Shown piece by piece: positions 7,651 through 18,640 of a DNA stretch of 64,000 nucleotides (position 1 is its first letter; each line of letters begins with the position of its first letter). The position numbers were made by a program, and so were the translations under genes. Source of the stretch: Bacteroidota bacterium. GTDB lineage: Bacteria; Bacteroidota; Bacteroidia; Chitinophagales; BACL12. The notes beneath the pieces were generated by a model. It was not told the DNA's origin. It did not search any database and saw nothing but the letters and a program-made list of their open reading frames with translations. The stretch spans positions 186,001-250,000 of the forward strand of contig JADJJZ010000003.1 of NCBI GenBank assembly GCA_016706255.1, read 5' to 3'.

Positions 7651-10608
7651 TTATTCACCCTGCATAAAATCAAACTGATCTTCGCATTCGTATAATTTAT
7701 TTTCTTTTACTACAACCGGAATTACCGGTGCGCCACCATTTTTTTCTGCAATCATTTTTGCAATAATTCTTGAACGTTCTTTTGCAGCGGCTTGTAATAA
7801 CATATCCTGTTGCATATAATCGTAATAAATAATACCGTCAATAATTGTTTTTTCTGCTATGGCATAAATACTTAACGGGTCAGCACTCCATAAAACCACA
7901 TCTGCATCTTTTCCTTCTTTAATACTGCCCACGCGATTGTCGACATGCAGTAATTTCGCCGGATTCAGCGTTACCATTTTTAATGCATCTTCCGGACTCA
8001 TACCCATGTATTTAATTGATTTGGCAGCTTCCTGATTTAAACGGCGCGCCATTTCTGCATCATCTGAATTTATTGCTGTTACTACACCTTCATTAGTTAA
8101 TATGCCGGGGTTTTGCGGAATAGCTTCTGCCACTTCATATTTATATGCCCACCAGTCGGCAAAACTGGATGCACCTGCGCCGTGTAATTTCATTTTATCG
8201 GCAACTTTATAACCTTCTAAAATATGGGTGAATGTATTAACACGAAAATCAAATTGATCGGCCACCTTCATCAGCATATTAATTTCGCTTTGCACATAAC
8301 TATGACAGGTAATAAATCTTTTTTCCTGCAATATTTCTGCGAGTGCTTCCAATTCTAAATCGGTGCGCACTAATTCTGTTTTTGAATTTTTAGCCGCTAT
8401 GTATTCCTGAGCACGTGTAAATCCATCAACAAAAACCTGCTCAACACCCATTCTTGATTGCGGGAAACGAGTCGTATTATCATCGCCCCAATTACTTTGT
8501 TTTACGTTTTCGCCTAAAGCAAATTTGATAAAACCGTCAGCACCTTCAAATTTCATTTGCTCAGGTGCTAAACCCCATCTTAATTTAATTAATTGTGTTT
8601 GTCCGCCAATGGCATTTGCCGAACCATGTAAAATATGTGCGCTGGTTACACCACCACTTAATTGTCGGTAAATATTAATATCATCACAATTAATTACATC
8701 ACCAATGCGCACTTCAGCACTTATTGATTGGGTTCCTTCATTTACACCTGATGTAACGGCAATATGCGAGTGTTCATCTATAATTCCCGCTGTTAAATGT
8801 TTACCGGTTCCATCAATTACCAAAGCGTTTTTTGCAGCAATATTTTTTCCGATTTTAATAATTTTTCCGCCTGATATCAATACATCATAATTATTTAAAA
8901 TGCCTTCTTTTTCGTTTGTCCAAACTGTTGCGTTGGTTATTAGAATATCCTGTTGTTTTGGTGCTTGCAAATAACCGTATGCAGTAAACGGATACATCAC
9001 TTGTCCATAAGGAATGGTATCTCGTTTTAAAGTATCATCTTTTTCAGCATACACATTGGTGTACTGTGCATTCCATTCAACCCATGTGCCATTAATTTGT
9101 CCGCTGCCACCAAAATTTTTATCTTGTTTCCAACCGCTTAATCTGAACAACTCAACACCATCACTAAATGATATTGAAATGTTTGCATCGGTAATATTTC
9201 CTGATGCTTTTAGTGTGTCGGTATTTTTAATTACAGCATATTCAGGTGCATCAACTTTACCACTGATAACCAATCCATACACACGATTGCCAACACTTAA
9301 TTTATATACACCACGCGCATCAGCAGCTTCGGGTTTAACAATATATTGTTGACCATTCACCCAGTTTTCATAAATTACCGTTTCCGCATTAAAAATATTT
9401 CCGGAAGTAATAATAAAGTTTGCAATTTTTCCTGAAGCTAAAGTGCCTAATTCATTTTGTGATTTAATTATTTCTGCAGGAATAGTAGTTAATGCCTGTA
9501 AAGCCATTTTTTCGCTAAGGCCATACTGAACGGCTTTTCTTAAAGCAGGTAAAAAATCAGCTTTGTTTTCCAGACCGTCAGATGTAATACTAAATTTAAT
9601 TCCGGCTTTTTCCAACATCGCACAATTGGCAGGTGCCATTTCCCAATGTTTTAAATCTGATATACTTAATAATTCCGCATCATAAGGGTCGCTAACATCG
9701 GGAGTTTTTGGATAATTTAATGGAATAATTAAGGTAGCACCTGATGCTAAAATTTCATTTACGCGTTGGTATTCATTGCCACTGCCTTTTACAACAAATT
9801 GAAATCCGAATTCTTCACCAATTTTATCTGCACGTAATATTTCGAGTTTTTCATTTGAATCAAAAATTTGCACCAGCGATTTATTATTATTGATTGCCAG
9901 CAATGAAATATTTTTTTCAATTTTATCTCCACCCTTCGCATACCAATCTGCATCGTAAAATGTTTGTCGCAGTAATGCAATACTGCCCATTTCCGATGTA
10001 GGATAGTCCTGTGTTGAACTGCCCTTCATAAATGAATAATGACTGCTCACATTTTCTTTCAACAACATTTTTCCTGAAGATTCATTTCCTAATAAAACAA
10101 GAGCACCTGTTCCGCGCATAATGCCATCTTCACGATGTGTTAAACTTGCACCAAAACCGGCACCACGAAATTTGCTACCTGAAGCGGTATCAGGCGAAAA
10201 AACAGTAAATGCCTGAAACTCCGGTGTAACTGCCTGATTCCAGTTTACGGCATTGGTATTATTATTTACCATTTGTGGTCCGCGACTGCGATCAGGATTT
10301 TCTTTTGCGGGAATTCCATATCCGGCATTCAAATCGATAAATGAAGGATAAATATATTTTCCTGTTAAATCAATAATCACGGCATCAGATGGTATTGCAA
10401 CACCTGCACCTGCAGCAACAATTTTTCCCGATTTAATCAGCAGGGTTGCATCATTGGTTGTTGTTGATGGGTCAATTACTAATGTTGCATGCACAAATGC
10501 ATACACTTTATCTCTTTCATCTGCCACTCCGTTTACCGGATAGGTAGATTGCGCAAAGCCGGAAATAACCAGCATTCCGATAAAAAAACTCAATAAAATT
10601 TTCTTCAT
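7651..10608 (-). CDS. Large secreted amidohydrolase with two amidohydrolase-like halves
   Basis: A 985-aa protein with signal peptide MKKILLSFFIGMLVISGFAQ. The N-terminal half (about residues 25-430) resembles the downstream paralogue and lacks an HxH motif (IDLNAGYG). After a beta-rich linker (about 430-550) the second half carries the full amidohydrolase signature: ITNATVWT, then GIIDEHSHIAV with the HxH metal pair, FITCHSY, and NSDDAEMARR near the end with the metal Asp. Only the C-terminal half therefore looks catalytic. Substrate unknown; a periplasmic dipeptidase or imidazolonase-like activity is possible. Confidence 0.85.
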   Translation of the reverse strand: MKKILLSFFIGMLVISGFAQSTYPVNGVADERDKVYAFVHATLVIDPSTTTNDATLLIKSGKIVAAGAGVAIPSDAVIIDLTGKYIYPSFIDLNAGYGIPAKENPDRSRGPQMVNNNTNAVNWNQAVTPEFQAFTVFSPDTASGSKFRGAGFGASLTHREDGIMRGTGALVLLGNESSGKMLLKENVSSHYSFMKGSSTQDYPTSEMGSIALLRQTFYDADWYAKGGDKIEKNISLLAINNNKSLVQIFDSNEKLEILRADKIGEEFGFQFVVKGSGNEYQRVNEILASGATLIIPLNYPKTPDVSDPYDAELLSISDLKHWEMAPANCAMLEKAGIKFSITSDGLENKADFLPALRKAVQYGLSEKMALQALTTIPAEIIKSQNELGTLASGKIANFIITSGNIFNAETVIYENWVNGQQYIVKPEAADARGVYKLSVGNRVYGLVISGKVDAPEYAVIKNTDTLKASGNITDANISISFSDGVELFRLSGWKQDKNFGGSGQINGTWVEWNAQYTNVYAEKDDTLKRDTIPYGQVMYPFTAYGYLQAPKQQDILITNATVWTNEKEGILNNYDVLISGGKIIKIGKNIAAKNALVIDGTGKHLTAGIIDEHSHIAVTSGVNEGTQSISAEVRIGDVINCDDINIYRQLSGGVTSAHILHGSANAIGGQTQLIKLRWGLAPEQMKFEGADGFIKFALGENVKQSNWGDDNTTRFPQSRMGVEQVFVDGFTRAQEYIAAKNSKTELVRTDLELEALAEILQEKRFITCHSYVQSEINMLMKVADQFDFRVNTFTHILEGYKVADKMKLHGAGASSFADWWAYKYEVAEAIPQNPGILTNEGVVTAINSDDAEMARRLNQEAAKSIKYMGMSPEDALKMVTLNPAKLLHVDNRVGSIKEGKDADVVLWSADPLSIYAIAEKTIIDGIIYYDYMQQDMLLQAAAKERSRIIAKMIAEKNGGAPVIPVVVKENKLYECEDQFDFMQGE

Positions 10609-10766
10609 AATCGTGGTTTGAATAAACTTGCCCTGATAGATATTATCCTGAAAAGCGCACTAAGATAAAAATTGCCCTGATAATCAATGGTTAAACCTTT
10701 TTAAGATTTTTCCCGTCTTATAGCCTAAATGACATAATTATGAACCACTTTAACATTTAAGTGGAG

Positions 10767-10774
10767 TAACTTTA
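10767..10774 (+). promoter_or_regulatory. -7 element, nearly leaderless
   Basis: TAACTTTA fits TAnnTTTG except for the last base and ends seven bases before the next ATG (10782). Confidence 0.4.
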
Positions 10775-10781
10775 GCAGCAA

Positions 10782-13127
10782 ATGTGGGCAAAAAAAATTG
10801 GTTTATGTTTTATCATGGCTGTTCTGTGGGGCAATGCTTTTGCCTTTCACATTATAGGTGGTGAAATTATTTACACCCGCACTACAGGCAATAATTTCGA
10901 TATTGTACTTAAAATTTATCGCGACTGTGCCGACCCGGAAGCCGCGCCATACGACGATCCGCTGCAAATTTACATCTACGATACACTTGGTGTTTTGATT
11001 CAAACACTGGACATTTATTTCCCCGGTGCCGACCTCATTGACCCGGCAATTGTAAGCCCCTGCATGAATGTATATCCCGATTTATGTGTGCAGGAAGCCA
11101 TTTATGAAACTACAGTGAATTTACCACCCCGGGCAGGTGGTTACGACCTGGTTTACCAGCGTTGTTGCCGAAATTCAACCATTATCAATATTGAAGAACC
11201 GGTTGCCACAGGTGCAACATATACAACCCATATTCCTGACCCGGGCGCTATTATCAATTCCAGTCCGCGGTTTAATACGTTACCTCCGGTTTCACTATGT
11301 GCCGGTTTCCCTTTTGAATTTGACCATGCTGCAACTGACCCTGACGGCGACCAGTTAGTGTATGCATTTTTTACACCTTATTCCGGAGCAACTTCCGATG
11401 TGCCTGACCCGGACCCAGCGCCGGCTCCACCATTTAATGAAGTAATTTTTACACCACCGTTTAACGAAGGATATCCCATTTCATCTGACCCGGCTTTTAC
11501 CATAAATAATGTTACCGGATTTATGGAAGGAACCCCCGATATGATTGGGCAATATGTTGTTGGGGTAGAGGTAAAAGAATACCGCGGCGGTGTATTAATC
11601 GGTACCCATTACCGCGATTTTCAGTTTAACGTTACCGACTGTGAGCCTACTGCAGTGGCTAATGCACCGAATGTTATCAGAAATTGTTCAGATTATACCG
11701 TAACATTCGAAAATTATAGTTTTGGGGCAGATGATTACTATTGGGACTTTGGAGTTGATGGCATCACAACGGATACATCTACCCAAAAATTTCCCACTTA
11801 TATTTTCCCGGATACAGGAACTTACGAAGTTATGCTGGTAATTCTGCCCGGTTCCGATTGTTCCGATACCGACTATATTCAGGTTTTAATTTATCCCGGT
11901 TTTGAAGCTGCAATTAGTTTTGATAACACCTGCGCTCAAACTGAAGTGGCATTTACCGACCTCTCAACTACGGTATACGGAAATCTTACCAACTGGTCAT
12001 GGAATTATGGTGATGGGGGCGGAAGTTCAATTCAAAACCCATTTTATGCTTACGATGGCCCCGGCGATTATATGATCATTTTTAACGTGACTAATTCGGT
12101 AGGCTGTGAGCTGGAAGTGATTGACACCATTACCATCTACCCAAAACCTTTCCCATTTTTAACTTTCGATAATGTTTGTGAAGACCAAATCGGTACAGTT
12201 TCAAATGCTTCTGTAATTATTGGAACTAGTGAAATCACCGATGTGGAGTGGATTACACCCGATGGAGGTTATGTAAATGCCGATTCATTCGACTATTATT
12301 TTGATACTGCCGGAGCTTACCCTGTTGCGTTAATTACAACGAGTAATTATGGTTGTGTAGATACACTTTTTGATACTCTAATTGTTCCTCTACCCATAAT
12401 AGCAACCGAATTAAATGATGTGACCATTTGTGAAGGCGACAGCATACAATTATTTGCCGACGGCGGAACCTATTACAATTGGCTGCCTGCTACACATATT
12501 TCATCGCCAACCGAGCAGTCACCCTATGTTTGGCCGACAACAACGACCGAATATGCAGTAATTGTTTCAGATGAATGTACCAGTGATACTGCATTTGTTA
12601 TTGTAAATGTTTTACCTGCACCAAACCTGATTGCAGGCCCTGATACAATAGTTTATAGTAATCACCCGGTTCAGATGTATGCGACCGGAGGAATTAGTTA
12701 TGAATGGAGTCCGGCTACAGGATTAACGGATGCTTTTATTCCTGATCCGATTTCGATGCCGGATGAAACGGTGCAATATATTATTACGGCTTCCGATGAA
12801 TCGGGTTGTACGGCCGTTGATACGGCATTGGTATATATTATACCAAGTTGTTTTCATTATGTAACTGTGAATGCATTTTCTCCCAATGGCGATGGGGTAA
12901 ACGATAGATTTCGCTTTGTAACTTCAGGAGATGAGGAGCTGATTACAATGCAAATTTATAATCGCTGGGGAGACATTATATTTGAAACGACAGATCTGGA
13001 AAACGGGTGGGACGGCACCGACGGGTCAGGTCGTGAACAAGAGATAGGATCATACATTTACCGGCTTATTACTATTTGTGATGGAATTCAACAGGCATTA
13101 AGCGGAAGTGTAACCCTATTACGGTAA
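10782..13127 (+). CDS. PKD-domain protein with gliding-motility-associated C-terminal (T9SS type B) domain
   Basis: It opens with a hydrophobic signal (FIMAVLWGNAFAF). The N-terminal module begins HIIGGEIIYTRT and has conserved cysteines (YQRCCRNSTI, DFQFNVTDC); this module is common at the start of Bacteroidota surface proteins. At least two PKD repeats follow (YYWDFGVDG, WSWNYGDGGG). The last 80 residues contain NAFSPNGDGVNDRF, IYNRWGD and GWDGTDGSG, the gliding-motility-associated (CHU_C) sorting domain. The protein is expected to be exported by T9SS and attached to the cell surface. A paralogue follows directly. Confidence 0.9.
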   Translation: MWAKKIGLCFIMAVLWGNAFAFHIIGGEIIYTRTTGNNFDIVLKIYRDCADPEAAPYDDPLQIYIYDTLGVLIQTLDIYFPGADLIDPAIVSPCMNVYPDLCVQEAIYETTVNLPPRAGGYDLVYQRCCRNSTIINIEEPVATGATYTTHIPDPGAIINSSPRFNTLPPVSLCAGFPFEFDHAATDPDGDQLVYAFFTPYSGATSDVPDPDPAPAPPFNEVIFTPPFNEGYPISSDPAFTINNVTGFMEGTPDMIGQYVVGVEVKEYRGGVLIGTHYRDFQFNVTDCEPTAVANAPNVIRNCSDYTVTFENYSFGADDYYWDFGVDGITTDTSTQKFPTYIFPDTGTYEVMLVILPGSDCSDTDYIQVLIYPGFEAAISFDNTCAQTEVAFTDLSTTVYGNLTNWSWNYGDGGGSSIQNPFYAYDGPGDYMIIFNVTNSVGCELEVIDTITIYPKPFPFLTFDNVCEDQIGTVSNASVIIGTSEITDVEWITPDGGYVNADSFDYYFDTAGAYPVALITTSNYGCVDTLFDTLIVPLPIIATELNDVTICEGDSIQLFADGGTYYNWLPATHISSPTEQSPYVWPTTTTEYAVIVSDECTSDTAFVIVNVLPAPNLIAGPDTIVYSNHPVQMYATGGISYEWSPATGLTDAFIPDPISMPDETVQYIITASDESGCTAVDTALVYIIPSCFHYVTVNAFSPNGDGVNDRFRFVTSGDEELITMQIYNRWGDIIFETTDLENGWDGTDGSGREQEIGSYIYRLITICDGIQQALSGSVTLLR

Positions 13128-13168
13128 AATTTATTTTCTTAACTTTAACACCTTAACCAAACTGCGCA

Positions 13169-15322
13169 ATGAAAAAACTCAGGCTTTTGCTCCTCCTCAT
13201 CCCGATGCTTGCATGTATTCAACAGGTTAATGCTTCGCATATAATTGGTGGTGAAATCAAATATGAATGTATAGGTGAAAACCAATATCTGGTTACCCTT
13301 ATTTTATATCGCGATTGTACCAGTCTTACCCCTTTTGATAATCCGGCTTACATGACCGTGTTTACGCAAGACGGTGAATACGTTACCAATTTTACTTTAA
13401 GCGCTCCGGTATTATCGGATGTTCCTGCTGAATCGGATAACCCTTGTTTGGATGCACCCGATGATATTTGTGTTGAACAGGCCATTTATACTAAAACCAT
13501 TACATTGGCTGCCTCTGAAGTAGGCTATTTATTAGTATATCAACGTTGCTGCAGAAATGCAGGTATCGTAAACCTGAATGCACCTGAAGATACGGGCGCT
13601 ACCTGTACGCAGGAAATTCCGCCAAATTCAGCGGCTGAATGTAATAATTCACCTTATTTTAATGATTTACCACCAACAGTAATTTGTTTGGATGACCCAA
13701 TTGTTTTTGATCATTCAGCAACTGATATTGATGGCGACTCATTAGCATATTCATTTTTCTGGCCTTATGATGGTGCCGACCCGGGTGCTCCGGCTCCAAC
13801 TATTGCATCAGACCCACCATATGTTGGTGTTGTTTATGCAGCAGGTTTCGATGAATTTAATCCTATTACTGCAGCACCTGCTTTTAATGTTGATCCAATA
13901 ACAGGCTTATTAACCGGAACTGCAATTGCAGAAGGAAGATATGTGGTTGGTGTTGTTTGTGAAGAATATCGCGATGGCATTTTATTAGGTAATCACATTC
14001 GTGATTTTCAGTTCAACGTTGTGGCATGTACCGGCAGTTGTTGCACAGTTATCTATTGAAGATGTTATTTTTAATGATATCGATTCCACTGCAGTGTTTT
14101 TTAGATTGCACAGATTTTTTGGTTGAATTTGATAATTTCAGCACGGCGGTGACTCTTATTTCTGGGATTTTGGTGATGGCGGCTTTCAACTGAAGTAGAT
14201 CCACACATATTTATGCTGATACAGGAATGTATTATGTGACCTTGATTGTTAACCCGGCTTTACTTGTGCAGATACTGCTTTAGGTGCTGTTGGTGTTTAC
14301 AATACATTAACCGCAGCTTATGATTTTCTGCAGGATGTTCAGGAACACCTGTTGTGTTTGATGACAATTCTACTTCAACTGAAGCAGGCGAAATAAATGC
14401 ATGGGATTGGGATTTTGATGATGGTTCCGCATCAACGGATGAAAATCCTGAACATGAATATGCAGATGGTGGAACATATACCGTTACACTCACCGTGCAA
14501 ACAGATAAAGGATGTGAATCTAGTATTGCCTATGATATTCTCGTAGAACCCGGACCTGATGTGGCTTTTGATGTGGATGATGTTTGTCAGAACGTTGAAG
14601 CTGAATTCGATAATAATACAACCATTACAACAGGATCAATAAGTAGTTATGCCTGGGAGTTTGGTGATGGTTCAACTTCGGCAGAAGATAATCCAAGTCA
14701 TTTATATGGAGCACCGGGAACGTACACTGTTACTTTAATCGCTTTTTCAGCAAACGGTTGTTCGGATACTTTGATGCAGGATATTTATATCGGTGAATTA
14801 CCATTTGCTGATGCAGGTGAAGATGACACTGTAGCCTATCTTGAAACCTTCCAGTTAAATGGTTCAGGTGTGGGTGATTTTTACTGGTTGGCAGGTAATC
14901 CGATTATTACACCGGCAAGTATTTCCAGCGTTACAGTAAATAATCCTACTGTGGAATTAACTGAAACAACAACATTTACATTAACCGTAACAAGCCCTGA
15001 TGGTTGTTCCGAAACTGATGATGTTACTATTTATGTGACACAATATACCATTGTGGAAGTGCCTAATGCATTTTCACCGAATGGCGACGGTTATAACGAT
15101 GAAATTTTTGTGTTGAATCACGAAGTAAGTGAGTTGCTGGAATACACCATTTATAATCGTTACGGTCAAATTGTATTTACAACAAGCGATATTAATGGTG
15201 GTTGGAATGGTATGGTAGGAAATGATGAAGCGGAAATCGGTACTTATATCTACCTGGTTCGCGCTTATGATATGGATGGAGTTTTAATTCAACGACAAGG
15301 AAATATTACTTTAGTAAGGTAA
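13169..15322 (+). pseudogene. Second PKD / gliding-motility-associated surface protein, frameshifted
   Basis: A paralogue of the preceding gene. The intact first part (13169-14059) has signal peptide MKKLRLLLLLIPMLACIQQVNA and the HIIGGEIKYEC module with its paired cysteines. The intact last part (14354-15322) has PKD repeats (WDWDFDDGSAS, YAWEFGDGSTS) and the sorting domain NAFSPNGDGYNDEIF...IYNRYGQ. Between 14030 and 14360 the homologous sequence is still readable (YFWDFGDGG-like residues) but jumps frame several times. A single gene broken by small indels is the simplest reading; whether they are real or consensus errors is open. Confidence 0.8.
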
Positions 15323-15377
15323 TTTCTCATACAACTTAATACTTGAATAAGTAGCTTTGCACTGAATTTTATTCAGC

Positions 15378-15707
15378 ATGAAAAAGCTACTTATTTTTTT
15401 TGTAATTATTTCAGCACTTTCATTTGCAAGTTGCTCACAATCTGATAAATCAAACCCTGCAACTCCTGCTGCTGTTGTAACTCCGGGCGAACAGGTTTAT
15501 ATTAAACATTGCAAATTATGCCACGGCAGTAAGGGCGATCTTGGTTTAAGTGGTGCTGCAAACCTGAAAATTTCAGCACTTAATGTTGGTGAAGTTACAC
15601 AGGTAGTTGCAGAAGGTAGAAAAGCCATGCCGGCCTGGAAAACGCAGCTTACACCTGAAGAAATTCAACTGGTTGCAAATTATGTTGTGACCCTGCGAAA
15701 AAATTAA
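15378..15707 (+). CDS. Lipoprotein c-type cytochrome (monohaem)
   Basis: A 109-aa electron-transfer protein with a lipobox-like signal (ALSFASC, Cys19), predicting a lipid-anchored periplasmic protein. One CxxCH haem site (CKLCH, residues 45-49) and a distal Met in KAMPAWK give the cytochrome c fold of the soluble class I type. A TAGCTTTG -7 element lies 18 bp upstream. It ends four bases before anmK, so the two may be co-transcribed, though no functional link is evident. Confidence 0.88.
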   Translation: MKKLLIFFVIISALSFASCSQSDKSNPATPAAVVTPGEQVYIKHCKLCHGSKGDLGLSGAANLKISALNVGEVTQVVAEGRKAMPAWKTQLTPEEIQLVANYVVTLRKN

Positions 15708-15710
15708 ATC

Positions 15711-16808
15711 TTGATACCCGAAAAAAAGTTGAACATAATTGGATTAATGTCGGGAAGTTCACTCGATGGGTTAGATATTGCTTATTGCGAAATAATTACC
15801 GGTAGTCGTTTTCAATTTAAAATTATTGCTGCAGATACAATTGCGTTTAATGCAAATGAGCAATTAAAACTGCGCAATATTGTTCCCGATATTTTTAATG
15901 ATTATAAATACGAACATCAATTTTTTGCTGAGTTATCTGCAAAAGCGGTAAATGTTTTTTTGGGAGATAATAATTTATCCAAGCCGGATATTATTGCATC
16001 ACATGGACATACTGTTTATCATTTTCCTGCTCAGGGTAAAACTTGTCAGATTGGAGATGGACAATTACTTGCAGATTTAACCGGATGTAAAGTAATTAAT
16101 AATTTTCGGCAGGCGGATATTGATGCAGGTGGACAGGGAGCGCCATTGGTGCCAATTTGCGATAAATTATTTTTTACGGATTATGATGCTTGTTTAAACA
16201 TTGGCGGGATATCCAATATTTCTTTCGAAACAAAAAACGGACGTATTGGTTTTGATATTTGTGGTGCTAATCAATTACTCAATTATATTGCATCAACAGT
16301 AGGTCTAGAATACGATGAAAACGGAGAACTGGCGGAAGCAGGTAAAATTGATATCGATTTATTGGATGCATTAAACAACTGCAGTTATTTTGAAATGCCT
16401 TATCCGAAATCGCTGGATAATCATTTTGTTCGAAAATATTTTGTTGACCGTATTGCCGCCTGTGATATTCCTGTTAACGATAAACTTGCAACGGCAACTG
16501 CACATATCGCCCAACAAATTGCAGCAGTAATAATTAAACATAAAGCAGAAATTAAAAGTGATTATAAAATATTAGTTACCGGTGGCGGCGCATTTAATGG
16601 TTTTTTAATTAAAAGCATTGAAGAAGCTGCACAAATAAAAATAAATTTGCCGGCAACTGAAATTATTCAATTTAAAGAATCGCTGGCAATGTGTTTAATG
16701 GGGGCGTTGCGATTATTAAATCAACCAAATTTTTTACCTTCGGTAACAGGAGCAACTGTTGCTGTAAGCGGAGGTGAAATATTTTTACCGAATACGAAAC
16801 GGAATTAA
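15711..16808 (+). CDS. anmK: Anhydro-N-acetylmuramic acid kinase
   Basis: A cytosolic sugar kinase of peptidoglycan recycling that converts 1,6-anhydroMurNAc to MurNAc-6-phosphate using ATP. Family motifs are visible: IIGLMSGSSLDGLDIAYCE at the N-terminus, GQGAPLVPICDKLFF, CLNIGGISNISF, and the ATPase-fold segment VTGGGAFN. Length of 365 aa is normal. The start is TTG at 15711, right after the cytochrome stop codon; no ATG precedes the first conserved motif in frame. Confidence 0.93.
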   Translation: MIPEKKLNIIGLMSGSSLDGLDIAYCEIITGSRFQFKIIAADTIAFNANEQLKLRNIVPDIFNDYKYEHQFFAELSAKAVNVFLGDNNLSKPDIIASHGHTVYHFPAQGKTCQIGDGQLLADLTGCKVINNFRQADIDAGGQGAPLVPICDKLFFTDYDACLNIGGISNISFETKNGRIGFDICGANQLLNYIASTVGLEYDENGELAEAGKIDIDLLDALNNCSYFEMPYPKSLDNHFVRKYFVDRIAACDIPVNDKLATATAHIAQQIAAVIIKHKAEIKSDYKILVTGGGAFNGFLIKSIEEAAQIKINLPATEIIQFKESLAMCLMGALRLLNQPNFLPSVTGATVAVSGGEIFLPNTKRN

Positions 16809-16849
16809 AAAAATAAAATAATGTCAATACATCTGATTACCTTTCAATC

Positions 16850-17855
16850 ATGATATTAGTAACCGGAGCAAATGGATTAGTGGGCAGTTATTTATGTCGT
16901 TTTCTTGTAAATCAAGGCAATCAGGTGCGTGCTATTAAACGACCGGAAAGTAATTTGCGTTTGGTTGCTGATATTGCAAATAAAATTGAATGGGTAGATG
17001 GCGATGTGAATGATATTAGCAGCTTGGATGATGCCATGCTGGGTGTGGAACAAATTTATCATTGTGCTGCGGTGATTTCATATGTGGGAAAAAATGCCAA
17101 TCATTTAATGCAGGTAAATGTAGAAGGAACGGCAAATGTGGTGAATTTGGCGCTGGATAATAATATTAAAAAACTGGTACACATCAGTTCCATAGCAGCA
17201 CTGGGAAGAACCGGAAAAAAAGATGAAATAGTAACCGAAGCAACACCCTGGGACCGCAAAAATTTAACCTCCGATTATTCTATCAGTAAGTTTCTTGCAG
17301 AGCGGGAAGTGTGGCGTGCAATGGCTGAAGGATTAAATGCAGTGATTGTAAATCCATCTATAATTGTTGGTGCCGGAAACTGGGATAGTGGTTCCTGTAA
17401 ATTATTTACAACTATTTACAACGGATTTAAATATTATACTAACGGTGTAACCGGTTATGTTGATGTTCGTGATGTGTTAAATTTGTTACCGGTTAATGGA
17501 AAGCGAAATTACCGGTGAACGATTTATTTTAAATGCTGAAAATGTTTCGTATCAGCAATTTTTGGGCGACATTGCAAAAAATTTAAAGGTGCAGGGGCCA
17601 ACTGTTTTGGCTGGAAAAACATTATCGGGTTTAGCCTGGCGGGCAGAATGGATTAAATCACTTTTTAGCGGTAAAGAGCCATCTGTTACAAAACAAACTG
17701 CAACAATTGCAAATAAAAAAGTGTTTTTCGATAATAAAAAAATACGTGAAACTTTAAACTACGAATTTATACCGGTTGCAAAAAGTATTGCAGATGCAGC
17801 GAAAAGTTTTAATATGGAAAAACAAGATAACCAATTTCATCCCTTCAATTTTAAT
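16850..17855 (+). CDS. NAD-dependent epimerase/dehydratase (extended SDR), one frameshift
   Basis: A Rossmann nucleotide-binding motif TGANGLVG at the N-terminus and a catalytic YxxxK (YSISK) mark an extended short-chain dehydrogenase. The frame breaks near 17485-17500, after GYVDVRDV: the first part ends at 17518 and the continuation (GERFILNAENVSYQQFL, typical SDR C-terminus) is open from 17496. The continuation then runs without a stop into the HAD gene. One missing A in the AAAAA run near 17820 would restore a stop (MEKTR*), so the apparent fusion may be an indel artefact. Substrate unknown. Confidence 0.75.
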
Positions 17856-18549
17856 ATGGCCGGCTTAAAACATATTATTTTCGATTTAGATAATACCCTT
17901 TGGGATTTTTCAGGAAACTCGAAACGTATTCTTGCAGAAATATTTGAAAAATTTAATTTGCGTGAAGCAGGCATACCTGACTTTGATAATTTTCATCAGC
18001 AATATAAATTCAGGAATGAATATTTATGGAACCAGTATGCATTAGGTAATGTAAGCAAAGATGAAGTGCGGTTAAATCGATTTTATGCTGCATTTAATGA
18101 TTTCGGAATTAATAATTATGTTTTAGCAAATGAAGCTGCCGATCACTATATCTATCACACCCGTAGACAAACCGATTTATTACCCAATACATTGAATTTA
18201 TTAAATCATCTCAAACAAAAATATCAGTTTGCATATTATTACCAATGGTTTTGATGAGGTGCAATATTTTAAATTGGAGAACACAGGTTTGAAAAACTAT
18301 TTCCATACGGTAACCACTGCAGAAGCTGCCAATGCATTAAAACCGAATATTCGCATTTTTGAATATGCTTTAAATGCAATAAATGCAGAGGCTGCTCAGT
18401 GTATGTATATTGGCGACTCACCTGAAGTTGACGGACATGGTGCATTAAATGCAGGAATGCAATTTGTTTGGCTTAATACCGAAGGCCGTGAAAACAAATT
18501 TAATTTCCGTCAAATTGCCGATTTGGGTGAATTGATAACGGTGTTGTAA
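17856..18549 (+). CDS. HAD-superfamily phosphatase, YjjG-like, one frameshift
   Basis: Residues after MAGLKHIIFDLDNTLWDF carry HAD motif I (DLDNT). The cap resembles the YjjG nucleotide phosphatase type (FRNEYLWNQYALGNVSKDEV). Motif II (ITNG), motif III (ALKP) and motif IV (YIGDSPEVD) follow, but the frame changes at about 18240 between FAY and IITNGF. A single small indel restores a protein of about 230 aa. The start at 17856 is inferred from homology; in the sequence as given it is fused in frame to the upstream epimerase C-terminus. Confidence 0.75.
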
Positions 18550-18590
18550 GCAGAAATAATTTTCTGTTCCGATATGCACTTCCTTAAATA

Positions 18591-18620
18591 AAAAAATCCC
18601 GCATTGCTGCAGGATTTTAT
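18591..18620. terminator. Bidirectional terminator
   Basis: AATCC-C-GCA / TGC-A-GGATT (18595-18603 and 18608-18616) forms a nine-pair stem with one mismatch and a 4-nt loop. It is flanked by A-rich sequence on one side and T-rich on the other, between two convergent genes. Confidence 0.65.
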
Positions 18621-18640
18621 TTTATAAATATTCTTTTAAT

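Noticed and set aside
9014..9352. 112-codon + strand frame within the large amidohydrolase
   Set aside because: It lies wholly inside a well supported - strand gene and has no recognisable features.
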